Shown piece after piece: positions 10,835 to 21,560 of a stretch of DNA of 64,000 bases. Source of the DNA: Triplophysa rosa (taxonomy: Eukaryota > Chordata > Actinopteri > Cypriniformes > Nemacheilidae); NCBI RefSeq assembly GCF_024868665.1, contig NC_079908.1, positions 3,646,034-3,710,033 of the forward strand. The letters run 5' to 3'. Numbering within the stretch: position 1 is the stretch's first letter; each line of letters opens with the position of its first letter. The notes beneath the pieces are model-generated. The model was given only the letters and a program-made list of their open reading frames with translations. It was not told the DNA's origin and ran no database searches. Position numbers and translations under genes: made by a program.

Positions 10835-12600
10835 GTTAAGAGCCTCGCTGAAACCAGACAAAGTGAACATGTTGGTTTTCCTCGCACGAAACGCTAAGAC
10901 CTTGCCGATTCACTAAAGCGGCCCAGTTGTACAACAGCCGAACACTTGTACTATAGGCTAGCCCGATATTCCCTTTTTATGTTGCACTTTGAAAAAGGTT
11001 GTTCTTATAAATGTAGCCTAATTAATAGTTATATAATATTAATGATATTTTGCTGTTAAAAACAATAAATTATTCAAAGTTTCAACAAGTTGCGTTTGGA
11101 CAAGTGCGTTTATATTGTTACCCTGTTGTTCTTTCTGCAGCTTCTGCGAAGAAAAAGCCTCTTTTATGTTGCACTCTGAAAACAATTATTATAAATGGTA
11201 GATTTGTGGAGGTGTGTTGTTGGGTGCGATTAACCGCCAAACCGCATGATGTGTTGCATCTTCACTGCGGTAAAAGAAAAAAAACCTTACCGTCACAGCC
11301 CTAGTGTATGCACAGATTTTTTGCTCAAATTTTTCATTTTTATGCAGAAATCACGATTAACTAATAGGTTCTACTAAAATGTAAGCCTCGCCTTCAGTTA
11401 AAAACTAGGGTTGGGCAGGGGCGCAACTGCACATTTTCTGAGGGGTATGCGAGATCAGTATTGGCGCCCCCCATCGGCCACCCCAATATAGAAAAACACA
11501 CAACAAATAAAAAATCCGCAGACAAGTTGTACTGTATATCACCTTTGGAGTCATAATATTTTACATCATGTGAAGGTGACAATCAGATTTGCATCTATAA
11601 CAGAAGCATAAAGGTTTCCTTTTACAGAAACACTTTCCAACTGCTTCACAGTGTAACAGATACACAATTCTGAAAAGATAAATAACAATCTGAAAAATAA
11701 TGAAACAAAGGAGCAAAAAGTAGTAAAAGTATAAAGGTTATGTTCAGACATACACAATAAATTAGGGCAGAAACTAACGATTATTTTAATACCCGTATAA
11801 TTGGACGATTGTTTTTTTGATTAATCGGATAACAGGCTAAACAGTTTTTAAATTGATATTTTGCTTATAATAACTAAATAAGACTTCAAATAAGGCTATT
11901 TATTGTATTCTTTGAGTTTCACTTAGTCTAGAATTTTGACATTTAAAACTTTTAACAAAAAAACTTGTTAAGTTTTAAACAATAAAACTTCTTTAAATCC
12001 CAAATATAAGTAACAATCGAGTTGTAGCCCATTGGAGATGTGCTGATGAGGAAATAAACTTATTTTGATGTTTAAAGTTATACATTTAGATTATTCCCTT
12101 TCCTTCAACAAAAAGTATTATTAACATTATTTATTATTATCAGAATAAGACGAATAAGACGTATCACATGATATACTCGCGTTGTATTTTCTTGTTCTTT
12201 TCCCACTTAGGCCTACTTTAAAACGAATGCTTAGTTTGTGGTTCATTAATATTTAATAAAAACTCAACAATAAAGTTAACCTATGTTAAACATACCTTTA
12301 CTGTGCATTTATAATTAAAATATTATTGAAAAAAACGAAATAAGATGGATAACAGATATTATAACGCAAATAAATAAAAAAATCTTTGGATTTTCCCCTT
12401 GCTTTAAAGAGTACATTCCTCAATATTTTTAAGGGCTTATTTTGGTTTATGGAGTGTCCGACAACAAGTTTATGTACATACATGATGTAAAAATACTATT
12501 ATTTCGTAATAATAAGCAGTTTTTATTACCTTTCTTCTTGACTGACTCTCAAATGATTCGTTCCGCGATTCATCTGTGTAATCTCCGCCTTTCCGCCAGC

Positions 12601-12704
12601 GTAGTCTGATCTGATTGGTCAGATAGTGTAGTCTGCTGTGATTGGTCAGATGGTCTAGTCTGCTGTGATTGGTCAAATGGTCTAGTCTGCTGTGATTGGT
12701 CAAA
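12601..12704 (+). promoter_or_regulatory. Tandem CCAAT-box array, about 27-bp units
   Basis: Four units each contain TGATTGGTCA, that is, an inverted CCAAT box. The best-conserved unit is gtctgctgtgattggtca plus a short spacer, recurring about every 27 bp. The array lies about 90 bp upstream of an ATG at 12796 and in a locally GC-richer patch. CCAAT boxes are the binding sites of NF-Y; the array has the look of a TATA-less promoter. Activity is inferred from sequence only. Confidence 0.55.
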
Positions 12705-12795
12705 CGCGTTCAGCATGTGTCGCAAATGGACCGCCTATCATTACTGCTGTATTACAGTTTGCAGGTGGTTGGATATTAACAGTGTATAGAGAGAG

Positions 12796-12868
12796 ATGGC
12801 GTCGATTTTACCTTACCAGTTCGAGCCCGAGTCTGACGAATCATTCTTTAATCCTTATACAGATGCCA
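12796..12868 (+). CDS. Candidate first coding exon (MASILPYQFEPE...)
   Basis: An ATG at 12796 opens 24 codons plus one base, ending at a strong donor context CCA|GTAAG. The peptide begins MASILPYQFEPESDESFF. The PYQFEPE-type N-terminus recalls fish proteins annotated as P2X7-intracellular-domain-like, but this is recall, not a search result. The CCAAT array just upstream supports a 5' exon. No downstream exon was identified; an AG at about 13723 is only a guess. It faces the THAP exon, so the two transcription units would overlap in antisense. Confidence 0.4.
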
Positions 12869-13171
12869 GTAAGAAAAAGGACTGTTTTAGACACTTCTCT
12901 TGTAACAGTTAGTTATCACGGCATACAGTGTACGGTGTTCGTATCTTCAGATGTTATTATAACTATAGTACACCACGCAGTTCTTGAAATAAAGACTTTG
13001 CGAGTTAATATGGTTGAACACTTACATTAGCGCAACGAGTTTATAGCTAACGTTAGGTAAACAAACAGTAACAACCCCAAAAATAACGGTAACGTTAGCT
13101 AAACACAGACATGAGATAACGTCACACAAATTTAATTTTAAGTAAAGACAAAAATAAAGAGTCACACTTAC

Positions 13172-13447
13172 AGGTTGTGATTCGGTGGAGCTTACAGGTC
13201 CAAATAAAGTTGGTATTGCAACATCTTTTAAGGAAAGACGTTTAATGTATCCTGCAGTAAAGGCGCCAAGATTGATGAAGCAATCTTCGGTAAAATGACG
13301 CGCGCAAAGTAAAACGTTCGGTTTATACTCCTTTGGTGTCGTTTGAAAAATAAATAGTAACCATTTTTTCCTCAGAAGTTCTTCCTTTGGTAGTGAAAAT
13401 AAGACTGACTTAGTTTCACTACATAGAACACAGCTTCTCTTAGACAT
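13172..13447 (-). CDS. THAP-domain first exon
   Basis: An ATG at 13447 opens 92 codons ending in phase 0 at the donor ACCT|GTAAGT. The translation is a complete THAP zinc finger, a DNA-binding C2CH module. Cys6 and Cys9 lie in CVLC, Cys48 and His51 in LCARHF, the invariant Trp is in KKWLLF, and the AVPTIF-type closing motif appears as AIPTLF. There is no internal stop. A CRE-like TGACGTAG lies upstream (about 13533) in CpG-richer DNA. Function beyond DNA binding cannot be told. It could be a host THAP gene, a gene fragment captured by the flanking element, or the N-terminus of a P-like transposase. Confidence 0.7.
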
Positions 13448-13449
13448 GA

Positions 13450-13620
13450 TGCACACGTCACGAACGAGCTAGTACAGTGTTTGGGGAGGAGAGAGTTAAG
13501 TTTTCGCAGTCAGTAGGCGGGGATTTTTCTAGTGACGTAGGTACATTGTGGTTAAAGATTCGGACAGGTCATGGCTTGTTCGCGTGATTCAGAGTCGATT
13601 ACCTTTTTTATAAGCTAATA
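13450..13620 (-). promoter_or_regulatory. Possible promoter of the THAP exon
   Basis: The DNA upstream of the THAP ATG has TGACGT-type elements (about 13456 and 13533) and a GGCGGGG box (about 13516), and has more CpG than the AT-rich surroundings. No TATA box is evident. Inferred from motifs only. Confidence 0.35.
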
Positions 13621-14086
13621 ACTTTGTTATTCGTTCACCTTCGGATTTACAACTTGGCAGATTGCTTACATTCAAACACGGCAAAATTAAACACTTCATG
13701 AAATGTATTTTTTATTATTTTCAGTGTCCACACGCAATATCTCCGGTGCTCTGTGCTGCGCGCTGGTTGCAGAAGACGCAACTGCTCGCGTTATGTGAAG
13801 GACACGGACCGGACGTTCAAACTGCACAGCTCGCGTCGTCATATGGGGAAAACGCGTCCGACGATTAATGAAGAACCCGATAATGCGTGATAGTGGGAGA
13901 CCTTTAACAACCGTCTCAGACTCTCCCGAATGTAATTATAAAGCTCCAATTCACAAACATAGATTTATTTTATAAGCGCCAAAGATGTAGGCCTAGAGGT
14001 GACCTGATATTGTATTATAATATGAACCACCTCTCAGGCAATGTTAAATAACTTGTTTTTTACTTGTCAATTTACTTTTCATTTTC
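13621..14086. other. CpG-richer DNA with an unassigned open frame
   Basis: A plus-strand open frame of 68 codons (13662-13868) passes an AG after a pyrimidine-rich stretch at about 13723. The peptide matches nothing I recognise. It may be a degenerate second exon of the short plus-strand unit or chance. Confidence 0.25.
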
Positions 14087-14313
14087 GGCACTCACTAAAT
14101 CCTTGGTGTTTCGAGTCAGACGTGATCACCCAAACGTGTTTTTTCGTCAATTTTAACAATCATAGGTAGTTTAGATGGTTACAGTAAGGTTAGGGTTAGG
14201 GTGTGTGGGTTAGGGTAAAGGTTTCGTAAGACTTGAAACACCAAAGATTTAGTCAAAACCAACAAGCCACGCCCACGGATCTGACTCAAAACACCAAGGA
14301 TTAAGTGAGTGCC
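14087..14313. mobile_element. 227-bp MITE with 10-bp flanking repeat
   Basis: Inverted ends GGCACTCACTAAATCCTTGG and CCAAGGATTAAGTGAGTGCC enclose a short non-coding interior. The flanking direct repeat TTTCATTTTC (14077-14086 and 14314-14323) is 10 bp long, longer than the 8 bp of hAT. The interior has GGTTAGGGTTAGGG, resembling telomere repeats. Confidence 0.75.
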
Positions 14314-14627
14314 TTTCATTTTCATGTTCTGTTCTGCGCTTTGGGAAGTTTCTTTGCTCGATCCATTTGGTCATTTGACTGTGAAAGAGTGATTGGTTGA
14401 CATAATAACTTGATTAAGTAAATTATATATTTACTGAACTCGTTTAAAATGCTAGACAAAAGTGAAACTAAAACGTTTTTCATAATGACTTTTTCGTTAT
14501 ATTTTTTATAACGTTTTATTTAAAAAAAACGTTAAATAATATTTTGGCACAATGGCGCCCCCACTTGTGCGGCGCCCCTATGCACCGCATATACTGCTTA
14601 CCCCATTTTTGCACCCCTGGGGTTGGG

Positions 14628-15115
14628 CGATGTCTACCAAATTGGCATCGGACGATGTCTACCAAATTGGTGTCGGACGATCAGGGTTCCAGACTGTGAC
14701 CAAATTGCATTTTGCGACCAGTTTTCAAGACAGCGTGAGCATTTTTACAAGTACTCGCGCATGTACGACGTGCAAATTTGGAATTTCTTCCAGTTGTTAT
14801 ATCATGTGGAAAGACGAGTAGATTTTGAGCCCACCAGTAGGCTGTGTGTGTGTGATTAGTCAACAGCGCGGGTCTCGCATCAGGTCGTAATTGACACGTT
14901 TACACACACACACAACATGAGCGCATTACTACGATTCATTGTTTGCTTTCACTTTGTCTTACAGTAGGAATGTGCTGTACGCGTACGCAATGTGCGGACG
15001 ACCGCGGACCCTCCTGATGACGAAAATTGCGTCATGCAGGAGAATCACGATGCTGGCCCAACATCGTGATGGCTGTCAGCCATCGGCGATGTCATCGTCT
15101 ATCGGCCCAACCCTA
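14628..15115. other. Right part of the outer hAT-like relic
   Basis: Starts with the 25-bp tandem pair and ends with the inverted terminus. It shows short open frames (for example 14552-14821 plus) with no recognised homology. Confidence 0.45.
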
Positions 15116-17737
15116 ATACAAATTTATTGGTTTAGTATAAAAACAACGGGCGTATATGTAAGCATAGCTTGTGTACTAAAATGTAAATCACGCATACACA
15201 AAAATTACATATTCCCAAATCACAAACCCCTAAATCATTAACCCAAGAATGTGCACAACAACAAACTTATTAAAGCGATATTACTTCCGGTTCATCTCAC
15301 TAGGAATGGAAAGTCAAGAGCATTGCATTTTGGGATAAAGTGTCCCACGCAGGGTGCTCGATGGTATGCGGCTTGTTTTTTCACAGTGCCATCTGGGTAA
15401 TCCACATACACAAAAATGTAGCATACTGTGCACAGTATAGATACAGAACAAGAAAAAAACGGTGGCAGTATCTGACTGCAGTCTAGATAAAGATGAGCTA
15501 AAACAGATCTGAATGGCAACACAGAGATAAGTGAGACATCAGGCACACTGCAGAGATGCGAATGTACGCTCAGACCATCAATATAAACAGCTGTGGCATT
15601 GTTAATTGCAATCACGGAATGTGATTTAGGTGCCCCTGCTGTTCGAGTTAGAGCATACAAACATCATTAAATTGAGCCCTGAGCCCTTTTTTGAATACAG
15701 AAGCAGTCTGATAGCCTTTGAAAGAGACATTAGTTTTTCTCTTTTTTTAATCAGTGGCCCAGACTGAAAGATTCTGTACATTATAAATAAATGAATGCTC
15801 ATTTATGAGATTTTCTCTGCTAAAGTGGTTACCATGAAATTAAAACAGGCCCGATAACAGTTTTATTAAGAACAATAACAAACATTCTTAAACATTTAAA
15901 GTTGCAATCTATAACTTTTGCCTCTCTATCACCACCTCTGTAAAAATTGCAGGTTACTTTACAAACTTCACATAATGTCAAACTGACAATTTCCACTGAA
16001 TTGCACTGACAGCTCAACTTATAACTCACAGCTTATGCAGCTTGCCGTTGCAAATCTGGGAAATGTAACTACAATCAAGAGTCATGAAACTTCGATTCAT
16101 TTATATTTATTTTTCATATTATTATCTGTAGTCATACACAAAAGTATATCAGCTACGAGTCTGTTAAGTGTCATAATGCTGGCTCGTTTAAGAAAGTTAT
16201 AAAGTGTTATGGATGGCTGTATATTTAGCCGCCAGCTCTGCACAGAATACTCCATTACTGGCTTGCCATAAAATCTCAGTCTGTAAAACAGCAGAGTAAA
16301 GATCAATTAAGTGTCTGCACCTCTGGAGATGAATGCAGAGAGAAAGCATTTGTCAAATAGTGCTGACTTGAACATCTCTGACTGCAGGGAGTTCAAAGCT
16401 GGCAGAAAACACAACTTTGTTAAAGTCTAGATGTTTGCTCTTGCTTAAATCTATTGCTTAAAACTGTTAGAAAATGAAAATGTCTTGATAGTTGACAGGT
16501 TGATAGTTCATTTTTATTCAAGATTATACAGCAGTACAGCAAATAGGGAGAAATGGGTACTTCATAATGTCACCTGAATACTCATCTTGATTTGTGAATA
16601 CAAATCACCTTCATGATGATGCAGAAAAACATAAATAAAACATATAAGACACACAAAATTTGGTTACTAAAGCCAACAGTATAGTGAATTAAAATTGAAT
16701 GATTAAAAGTACAAAGACAACGTACAGCTAAATAAACATAAAAAATTAACAATTAAATGAAATAATAAACAAGAAACAAAACAGCAAATACTGTGAATGA
16801 ATTAATCAAATCAATTAATTGTGCATAATCGATTTCATTTTCAAATTTCTCTGCACTCTGTCTCAGGTTCTCTGAGCTTCTGCGACTCTTCCTCAATAAC
16901 GTATCGACCCGACGGTCCCCAACACATTACCTGCTCCCAAAGCAGCTTTGCCAAAGCCAACGGCAGGGATTTGCTTTCAGAAGTCTCTACCCCGGGCATA
17001 GCAACATCCAAGCAGGGTACAAAATTAACTTTGAGAAAAATGACCTGCCATGAATAGTGGATTCCTTACCAGCTAAGAACCATTATTTGCATTACAATAA
17101 CATTGTTTGGTTGAAAATTTGTTTTGTTTTTACAGCAAAAGAACGATTTCGCTGCTTTTCTATTGTATATTTGTGGCAAACAGTGCGAGATTCATAGTCA
17201 GAAAACACTGAAATATGGTTTAGTTTGTTCAGTTTTTGTTGTTGGCTAGGGTGGAAAGAATTTGTCAGTGCATGGAGTTACACAATTCTATAATAAATGT
17301 GGGTTGATCTGTCCTGTTTTGTCCCAAACCCCGCTGTCATGGTGGTAGAATTTTCTTGTTTCTTTTTTTTTTACGACAGAATTGCTATAGGTGGTTGGGT
17401 AGTTGCTTAGTGACAAACCACGTCTCCATGATATATGGCTGCCTCAGCAAACATCACTGAAACATCCACCTATGCTACCACTTATCAATTATTGATCGAT
17501 TATATCCTGTCAATCCAGAGTGGAAGAAATAAAAAAGCCAGACAGTTACAAACATACGAACTGTGAAGTATGTCTCTGGTTTGGTTGGAAATGGAAGGCA
17601 AGTTGCTCTTGATCGTACAGTATTTTTTTTTACTTTTTAAAATTCACGTCAAAAGCAAATTCCAATGACTAGTACAAAACAACATTAGTAAGATAATAGA
17701 AAAGAGAATTCTAAAGCTAAAATCCAGATGAAGTTTT
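15116..17737. other. AT-rich intronic-type DNA, no gene seen
   Basis: Several chance open frames occur (for example 15292-15660 minus) without coding motifs. A hAT-like end at about 19672 (GATAGCCCTA) may belong to an element starting in this stretch, but I could not find its left end. Confidence 0.35.
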
Positions 17738-17739
17738 AC

Positions 17740-19274
17740 AGTGAGGGAAATAAGTATTTGATCCCCTGCTGATTTTGTAAGTTTGCCTACTTACAAACAA
17801 ATGAAGGGTCTATAATTTTTATGGTGGGTTTATTTTAACTGATAGACACAGAATATAAAAAAAATCAGGGGAAAAAAAGTTATATAAAGGTTATAAATTG
17901 ATTTGCATTTCAGTCAGTGAAATAAGTATTTGATCCCCGAGCAAAACATAACTTTGTACTTTGTGGAGAAACCCTTGTTGGCAAGCACAGAGGTCAGACA
18001 TTTCTGATATTTGGTCATCAGGTTTGCACATGTGTCTGGATACATTTAGTCCACTTCTCTGTCAATCTTTAAGGTTTCTTGGCTGTCGCTCAGCAAATTG
18101 GAGTTTTAGCCTCCTTCACAGAGGTTCTATAGGACTAGGGTCTAGAGACTGGCTAGGACATTTAATGTGCTTCTCCTTAAGCCACTCTTTGGTTGTCTTG
18201 GCAATATGTTTTGCGTCTTTGTCATGTTAAAGGCTCATCCATGACCCATCTTCAGTGACCTAGTTAAGGGGAGGAGGTTCTCGTCCAAGATTTTACGGTA
18301 CATGGACCCGTCCCTCAGCCCCTCAATGCGGTGAAGTCATCCTGTATACTTGTAGCAGACAAAAAGCCCTAAAGCATAATGTTTCCAACACTGCTTCTCT
18401 GTAGGGATGGTGTTCTTGGGGTCATAGTCAGCATTTCTCTCCCTCTAAACACAGGAGTCCATTTTGGTCTCACAGCAGTGCCAGCACTTTCGCCAAAGCC
18501 TTTTCTGAATCATTTTGATGTTCATTGTCAAACTTAAGACGAGCCAGGCGGGCCTTCTTGGGCAGGAGGACCTTGCAGGTGCTTCAGGATTTCAGTCTAT
18601 TGTGGCATAGCGTGTTACCAATGTTTTGCTTGCTAACTGTGTTCCCAACTGTCTTGAAATCATTAACAGGCTTCTTCCGTGTAGTTCTGGGCTGATCTTT
18701 AACATTTCTCATCATCATCTTTACCCCATTGGGGAAATCTTGCAGGGAGCTCCAGAACAAGGGCATTTGATAGTTATTTTGTATATCTTCTATTTCCAAA
18801 TAATCGCATCAACAGTTGTCTCCTTCTCACCAAGCTTCTGTCTGTAGCCTAGTCAAGGTTTGTGCAGGTCTACAATCTTGTCGCTGACATCCATTTGGTC
18901 TGGACCATGGTGGTGGAGAGGTTGAACTGGAAGATACAGATTCTGTTGGCAGGCATCTTTTATATACATAACAAGCTGATTTAGGAGTACTTTCTTAAAG
19001 TGACAGGACTAATCTGTGGTCCATATAGGCACATAACCAATCTGTGGAGCCAGAATTCTTGCTAGTTGGTAGAAGATCAAATACTTATTTCACTGACTGA
19101 AATGCAAATCAATTTATAACCTTTATATAACATTTTTTTTCCCCTGATTTTTTTAAATATCCTGTGTCTATCAGATAAAATAAACCCACCATAAAAATTA
19201 TAGACCCTTCATTTGTTTGTAAGTAGGCAAACTTACAAAATCAGCAGGGGATCAAATACTTATTTCCCTCACTG
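17740..19274 (-). mobile_element. Tc1/mariner element with IR/DR ends
   Basis: The outer ends CAGTGAGGGAAATAAGTATT (17740) and its inverse (ending 19274) are flanked by TA dinucleotides (17738-17739, 19275-19276). Each terminal repeat is about 200 bp and contains an inner repeat of the same core (CAGTGAAATAAGTATTTGAT at about 17914 and its inverse at 19073). That is the two-sites-per-end IR/DR layout of fish Tc1 elements. Length 1535 bp is near the usual 1.6 kb. The transposase inside is broken. Confidence 0.93.
17955..18894 (-). pseudogene. Degenerate Tc1 transposase
   Basis: On the minus strand an ATG near 18894 starts sequence with DKIVDLHKP, typical of the Tc1 N-terminal helix-turn-helix. 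Further on are KDQPRTTRKKPVNDF and NIGNTLCHNRLKS from the second DNA-binding subdomain. The end near 17960 reads KGFSTKYKV, the usual Tc1 C-terminus. Multiple stops and frameshifts break it, so the DDE catalytic protein cannot be made. Confidence 0.88.
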
Positions 19275-19276
19275 TA

Positions 19277-20823
19277 TATGAGGTTGTATGATAAATGTTC
19301 TTGCTTTTTGGTGCCCTTTGTAGATATAGAAACTCTACCAAAAAATAGACAATAGAAAATTCCTACACAAATATTTGTGTTCATATTAAAATGTACCAAT
19401 AATGAGAAATAAATGAACAATGTACTCAATATCTTGAATAACTTAAACACAAGAAAGTAAAAAAATCACAAGAATACTAAATCACTCTGACTGTCAATAT
19501 TATTTATATTATGTATAAGTACATATTACACATATTTCCTAAATTTATACATGTCTGTTTGAGTAGTTATACTGTATATACATATAAATATACACGGCAC
19601 ACACACAACCATATAAACACAACCATTTATTTTGGAATCGATTAATCATGATTAATCAATTTGATAGCCCTAAAATACCAATACAAAAATTACTACTGTA
19701 AATAGTTATTTTAATTGTCACTGAGTTCAATGATTTTCATATGGTGGTGAAATATATGCTTTTTAATTTATAACAATGTCATTGTTATCTCGCTTTTGAA
19801 TCCAAAGATAGTATTGACATCGGTAGGAGGCGATCTCCATTGATTTATGACGAAATATCGTTTTTAAACTCGAAAAATCATTTTGCTGGCAGGTTTGCTG
19901 TACCCTACAGTTTCAAATGTCATGGGCGCCATGGGAACCCTTCATAGCGTCAGGCACGCGTGACAATAAATACAGGGTTTGGTTATCAACACTGAGGACC
20001 ACACAGCGCAAGAGCAAGCAAACACTGTGCCCTCTCTTCAGCCCAACGCCTCCGAAAGCGCAAAAGACCCCAATTTGAGACCCCAAGGCTGCAATTAATA
20101 ACTAGCTCTAAGCCTTTGTGTCAGTCACCTAGGCATGATGGGACATGGGACTCTTTCTCCCAATACAAACTTACAGTATTGCTTCTCTGCCCACCGCCAC
20201 GGTGACTTTTCCCCTGGTGCAGGGGGTTAGAAATCAGTATTGGCTCCCTGATGGCAGTCCGCCAACTCTCTCCAAAGAGAGCACCTGTTATGGCTCCGAA
20301 CACACAATTAAATCCTAACCTGAGCAGCTTGGTATTGAGTCCTGGGTTGGAGCCAGCGTAGGGACGGAAGCTGTGAAGGAAAGGCAGGCTTCTTTCTGTG
20401 AACTCAACCGCCGGTTAATCCTAAACTAACAAACCGTCATGGCTGGATTCCCAAGTAAGATGCGTATGTCATTGGGAGGTCAGTGAGCGTTAATTCACCC
20501 AGAGGGTGAAAAGAAGAATCGTTTCTTTTATTCCGGGTGGGCTGATACATTAGATTCAGTTTTAAATGGCTTGCTTCGTTCATGGCTGACATCAGGTGTA
20601 AAGGCAGAAACTCGTACAAACTGCATTCTCATAGATTCCACAAGGGGAGCTCTAGCAGAAAATCTTCCAGAGAAAGTTACATTTTCAGCATAGATATCCA
20701 AAACAAAGGCATCTAGGGCACTAGAAAAAAACATAAAATAACATTTTGTAAAGTAGAATGGCATGTTTTTAATGTTATTTTACACCCAACAAATTTGCAG
20801 TTTACTTCTGTAATTTAACGGTT
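19277..20823. other. AT-rich DNA with one hAT-like end; no gene seen
   Basis: A hAT-like right end (TTGATAGCCCTA) occurs at about 19661-19672. The rest has only short chance frames. Confidence 0.35.
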
Positions 20824-21108
20824 TAAAAAAAAAAAAAAAAAAAATTATTTGTCAAGTATGGTGACCCATACCCGAAATGTGACTCTGCATTTAACCCATC
20901 CAGAGAGTAGTGAACACACGCACAGCAAGTGGTGAACACACGTACACCCGGAGCAGTGGGCAGCTATCACTGCAGCGCCCGGGGAGCAAGTAGGGGTAAG
21001 GTGCCTTGCTCAAGGGCACCTCAGTCGTTACCCGCCGGCCCTGGGGATCGAACCGGCAACCTTCTGGTCACGAGTCCGACTCTCTAACCATTAGACCACG
21101 ACTGCCCC
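20824..21108 (-). mobile_element. tRNA-derived SINE
   Basis: On the minus strand the head at about 21108-21035 has polymerase III boxes: an A box TGGTCTAATGG and a B box GGTTCGATCCC with tRNA-like spacing. A conserved body follows (GCCCTTGAGCAAGGCACC, then CACTGCTCCGGGTGTAC), like fish SINEs with a shared central domain. The tail ends in a T-run on the transcript strand (A-run 20824-20845 on the plus strand). I recall this type from cyprinids but assign no family name. No convincing target duplication was found. Confidence 0.85.
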
Positions 21109-21199
21109 AAACCGTCATGGTTTAATAATTTTACCACACTTTCCTAAAATTACATTTTTTAATATTAATTATATAATATTTTTAGATTAAATACATTGT

Positions 21200-21560
21200 T
21201 TAATGGCAAGACATCTGAAGGTAAATTTCACCGATTTGAGTATTTCAAATGTAGTGCAAATGTAACGCAGAAATCACCTTAAAAACTTTAGTTCAAAACC
21301 AGCCTTAAAATTTCAAGTTAAATCAACTTGGCATTACAATTTCCTTTGAATTTGAATTTACAGTACATTATATTAAACTGAATTAAAAATTCTAGCTGCA
21401 TTACGTTTAGAATGAACATTTCTTGTTTTGCCAATTTCCACTTTTAATTCAGTTTAATATAATTTAAATTCAAGTGACTTGTGAAGCCAATTTGATTCAA
21501 CTTAAAAGCTTTAGTTCAAAAGTTGCCTTAAATTTTTAAGTAGAATTTTTTACAGCGTAT
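21200..21560. repeat. Long imperfect inverted repeat (MITE-like)
   Basis: Left arm features (CTTTAGTTCAAAAC, AAATCAACTTGGC, TATTAAACTGAATTAAAAAT) recur inverted in the right arm (ATTCAGTTTAATATAA, GCCAATTTGATTCAAC). In both arms the order is a mirror of the other. It looks like an old foldback element; ends are not sharp. Confidence 0.5.

Larger units (their letters stand above)
9070..10906 (+). pseudogene. hAT transposase remnant, split by an insertion
   Basis: Two coding pieces are visible. At about 9070-9211 the translation holds SKPNVVSPIWAHFGF, like the BED-finger opening of hAT transposases. It then jumps straight to ECVFSAAGNIVTPLR from the C-terminal dimerisation domain, so the catalytic middle is deleted. 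After the 1.6-kb insertion the frame resumes at 10843 with ASLKPDKVNMLVFLARNAK, the typical continuation of that C-terminal domain. The insertion point lies within the duplicated bases GTTAAGAG. Confidence 0.8.
8542..11303 (+). mobile_element. hAT element 1 (outermost of three nested)
   Basis: Terminal inverted repeats TAGGGCTGTGACG (8542) and CGTCACAGCCCTA (ending 11303) are flanked by an exact 8-bp duplication GTGTATGC (8534-8541, 11304-11311), the hallmark of the hAT superfamily. Its 2762 bp include 1623 bp plus duplication contributed by hAT element 2. Remnants of a hAT transposase lie inside on the plus strand. It is a deletion derivative and cannot move itself. Confidence 0.9.
11416..14619. 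mobile_element. 3.2-kb hAT-type element carrying THAP-exon DNA
   Basis: The ends CAGGGGCGCAACTGC (11416) and TGCACCCCTG (ending 14619) form short inverted repeats. They are flanked by the exact 8-bp duplication GGGTTGGG (11408-11415, 14620-14627), which itself belongs to the end of the outer relic. Contents: AT-rich left half, a tandem CCAAT-box array, a short plus-strand first-exon candidate, a minus-strand THAP exon, and a 227-bp MITE. P elements also make 8-bp duplications and have THAP transposases, so a P-like identity is a possible alternative. No transposase catalytic core was recognised. Confidence 0.7.
11407..15115. mobile_element. Outer hAT-like relic split by a 3.2-kb insertion
   Basis: The left end TAGGGTTGGG (11407) pairs with the right end GGCCCAACCCTA (ending 15115), and the subterminal right part (GATGTCATCGTCTATCGG) mirrors CGATGTCTACC at 14628. 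A 3204-bp element sits 9 bp inside the left terminus. The right portion carries a 25-bp tandem repeat (cgatgtctaccaaattgg...). Flanking 8-mers ttaaaaac and atacaaat do not match convincingly, so the superfamily rests on the ends only. Confidence 0.6.

Noticed and set aside
12601..12704. CRISPR-like array
   Set aside because: The 27-bp units are contiguous tandem repeats without unique spacers, in vertebrate DNA.
14187..14215. Interstitial telomere array
   Set aside because: Only two or three TTAGGG-like units inside a MITE; too short and part of that element.
21036..21108. A functional tRNA gene
   Set aside because: The A and B boxes belong to a SINE head followed by a SINE body; no complete cloverleaf with acceptor stem was evident.
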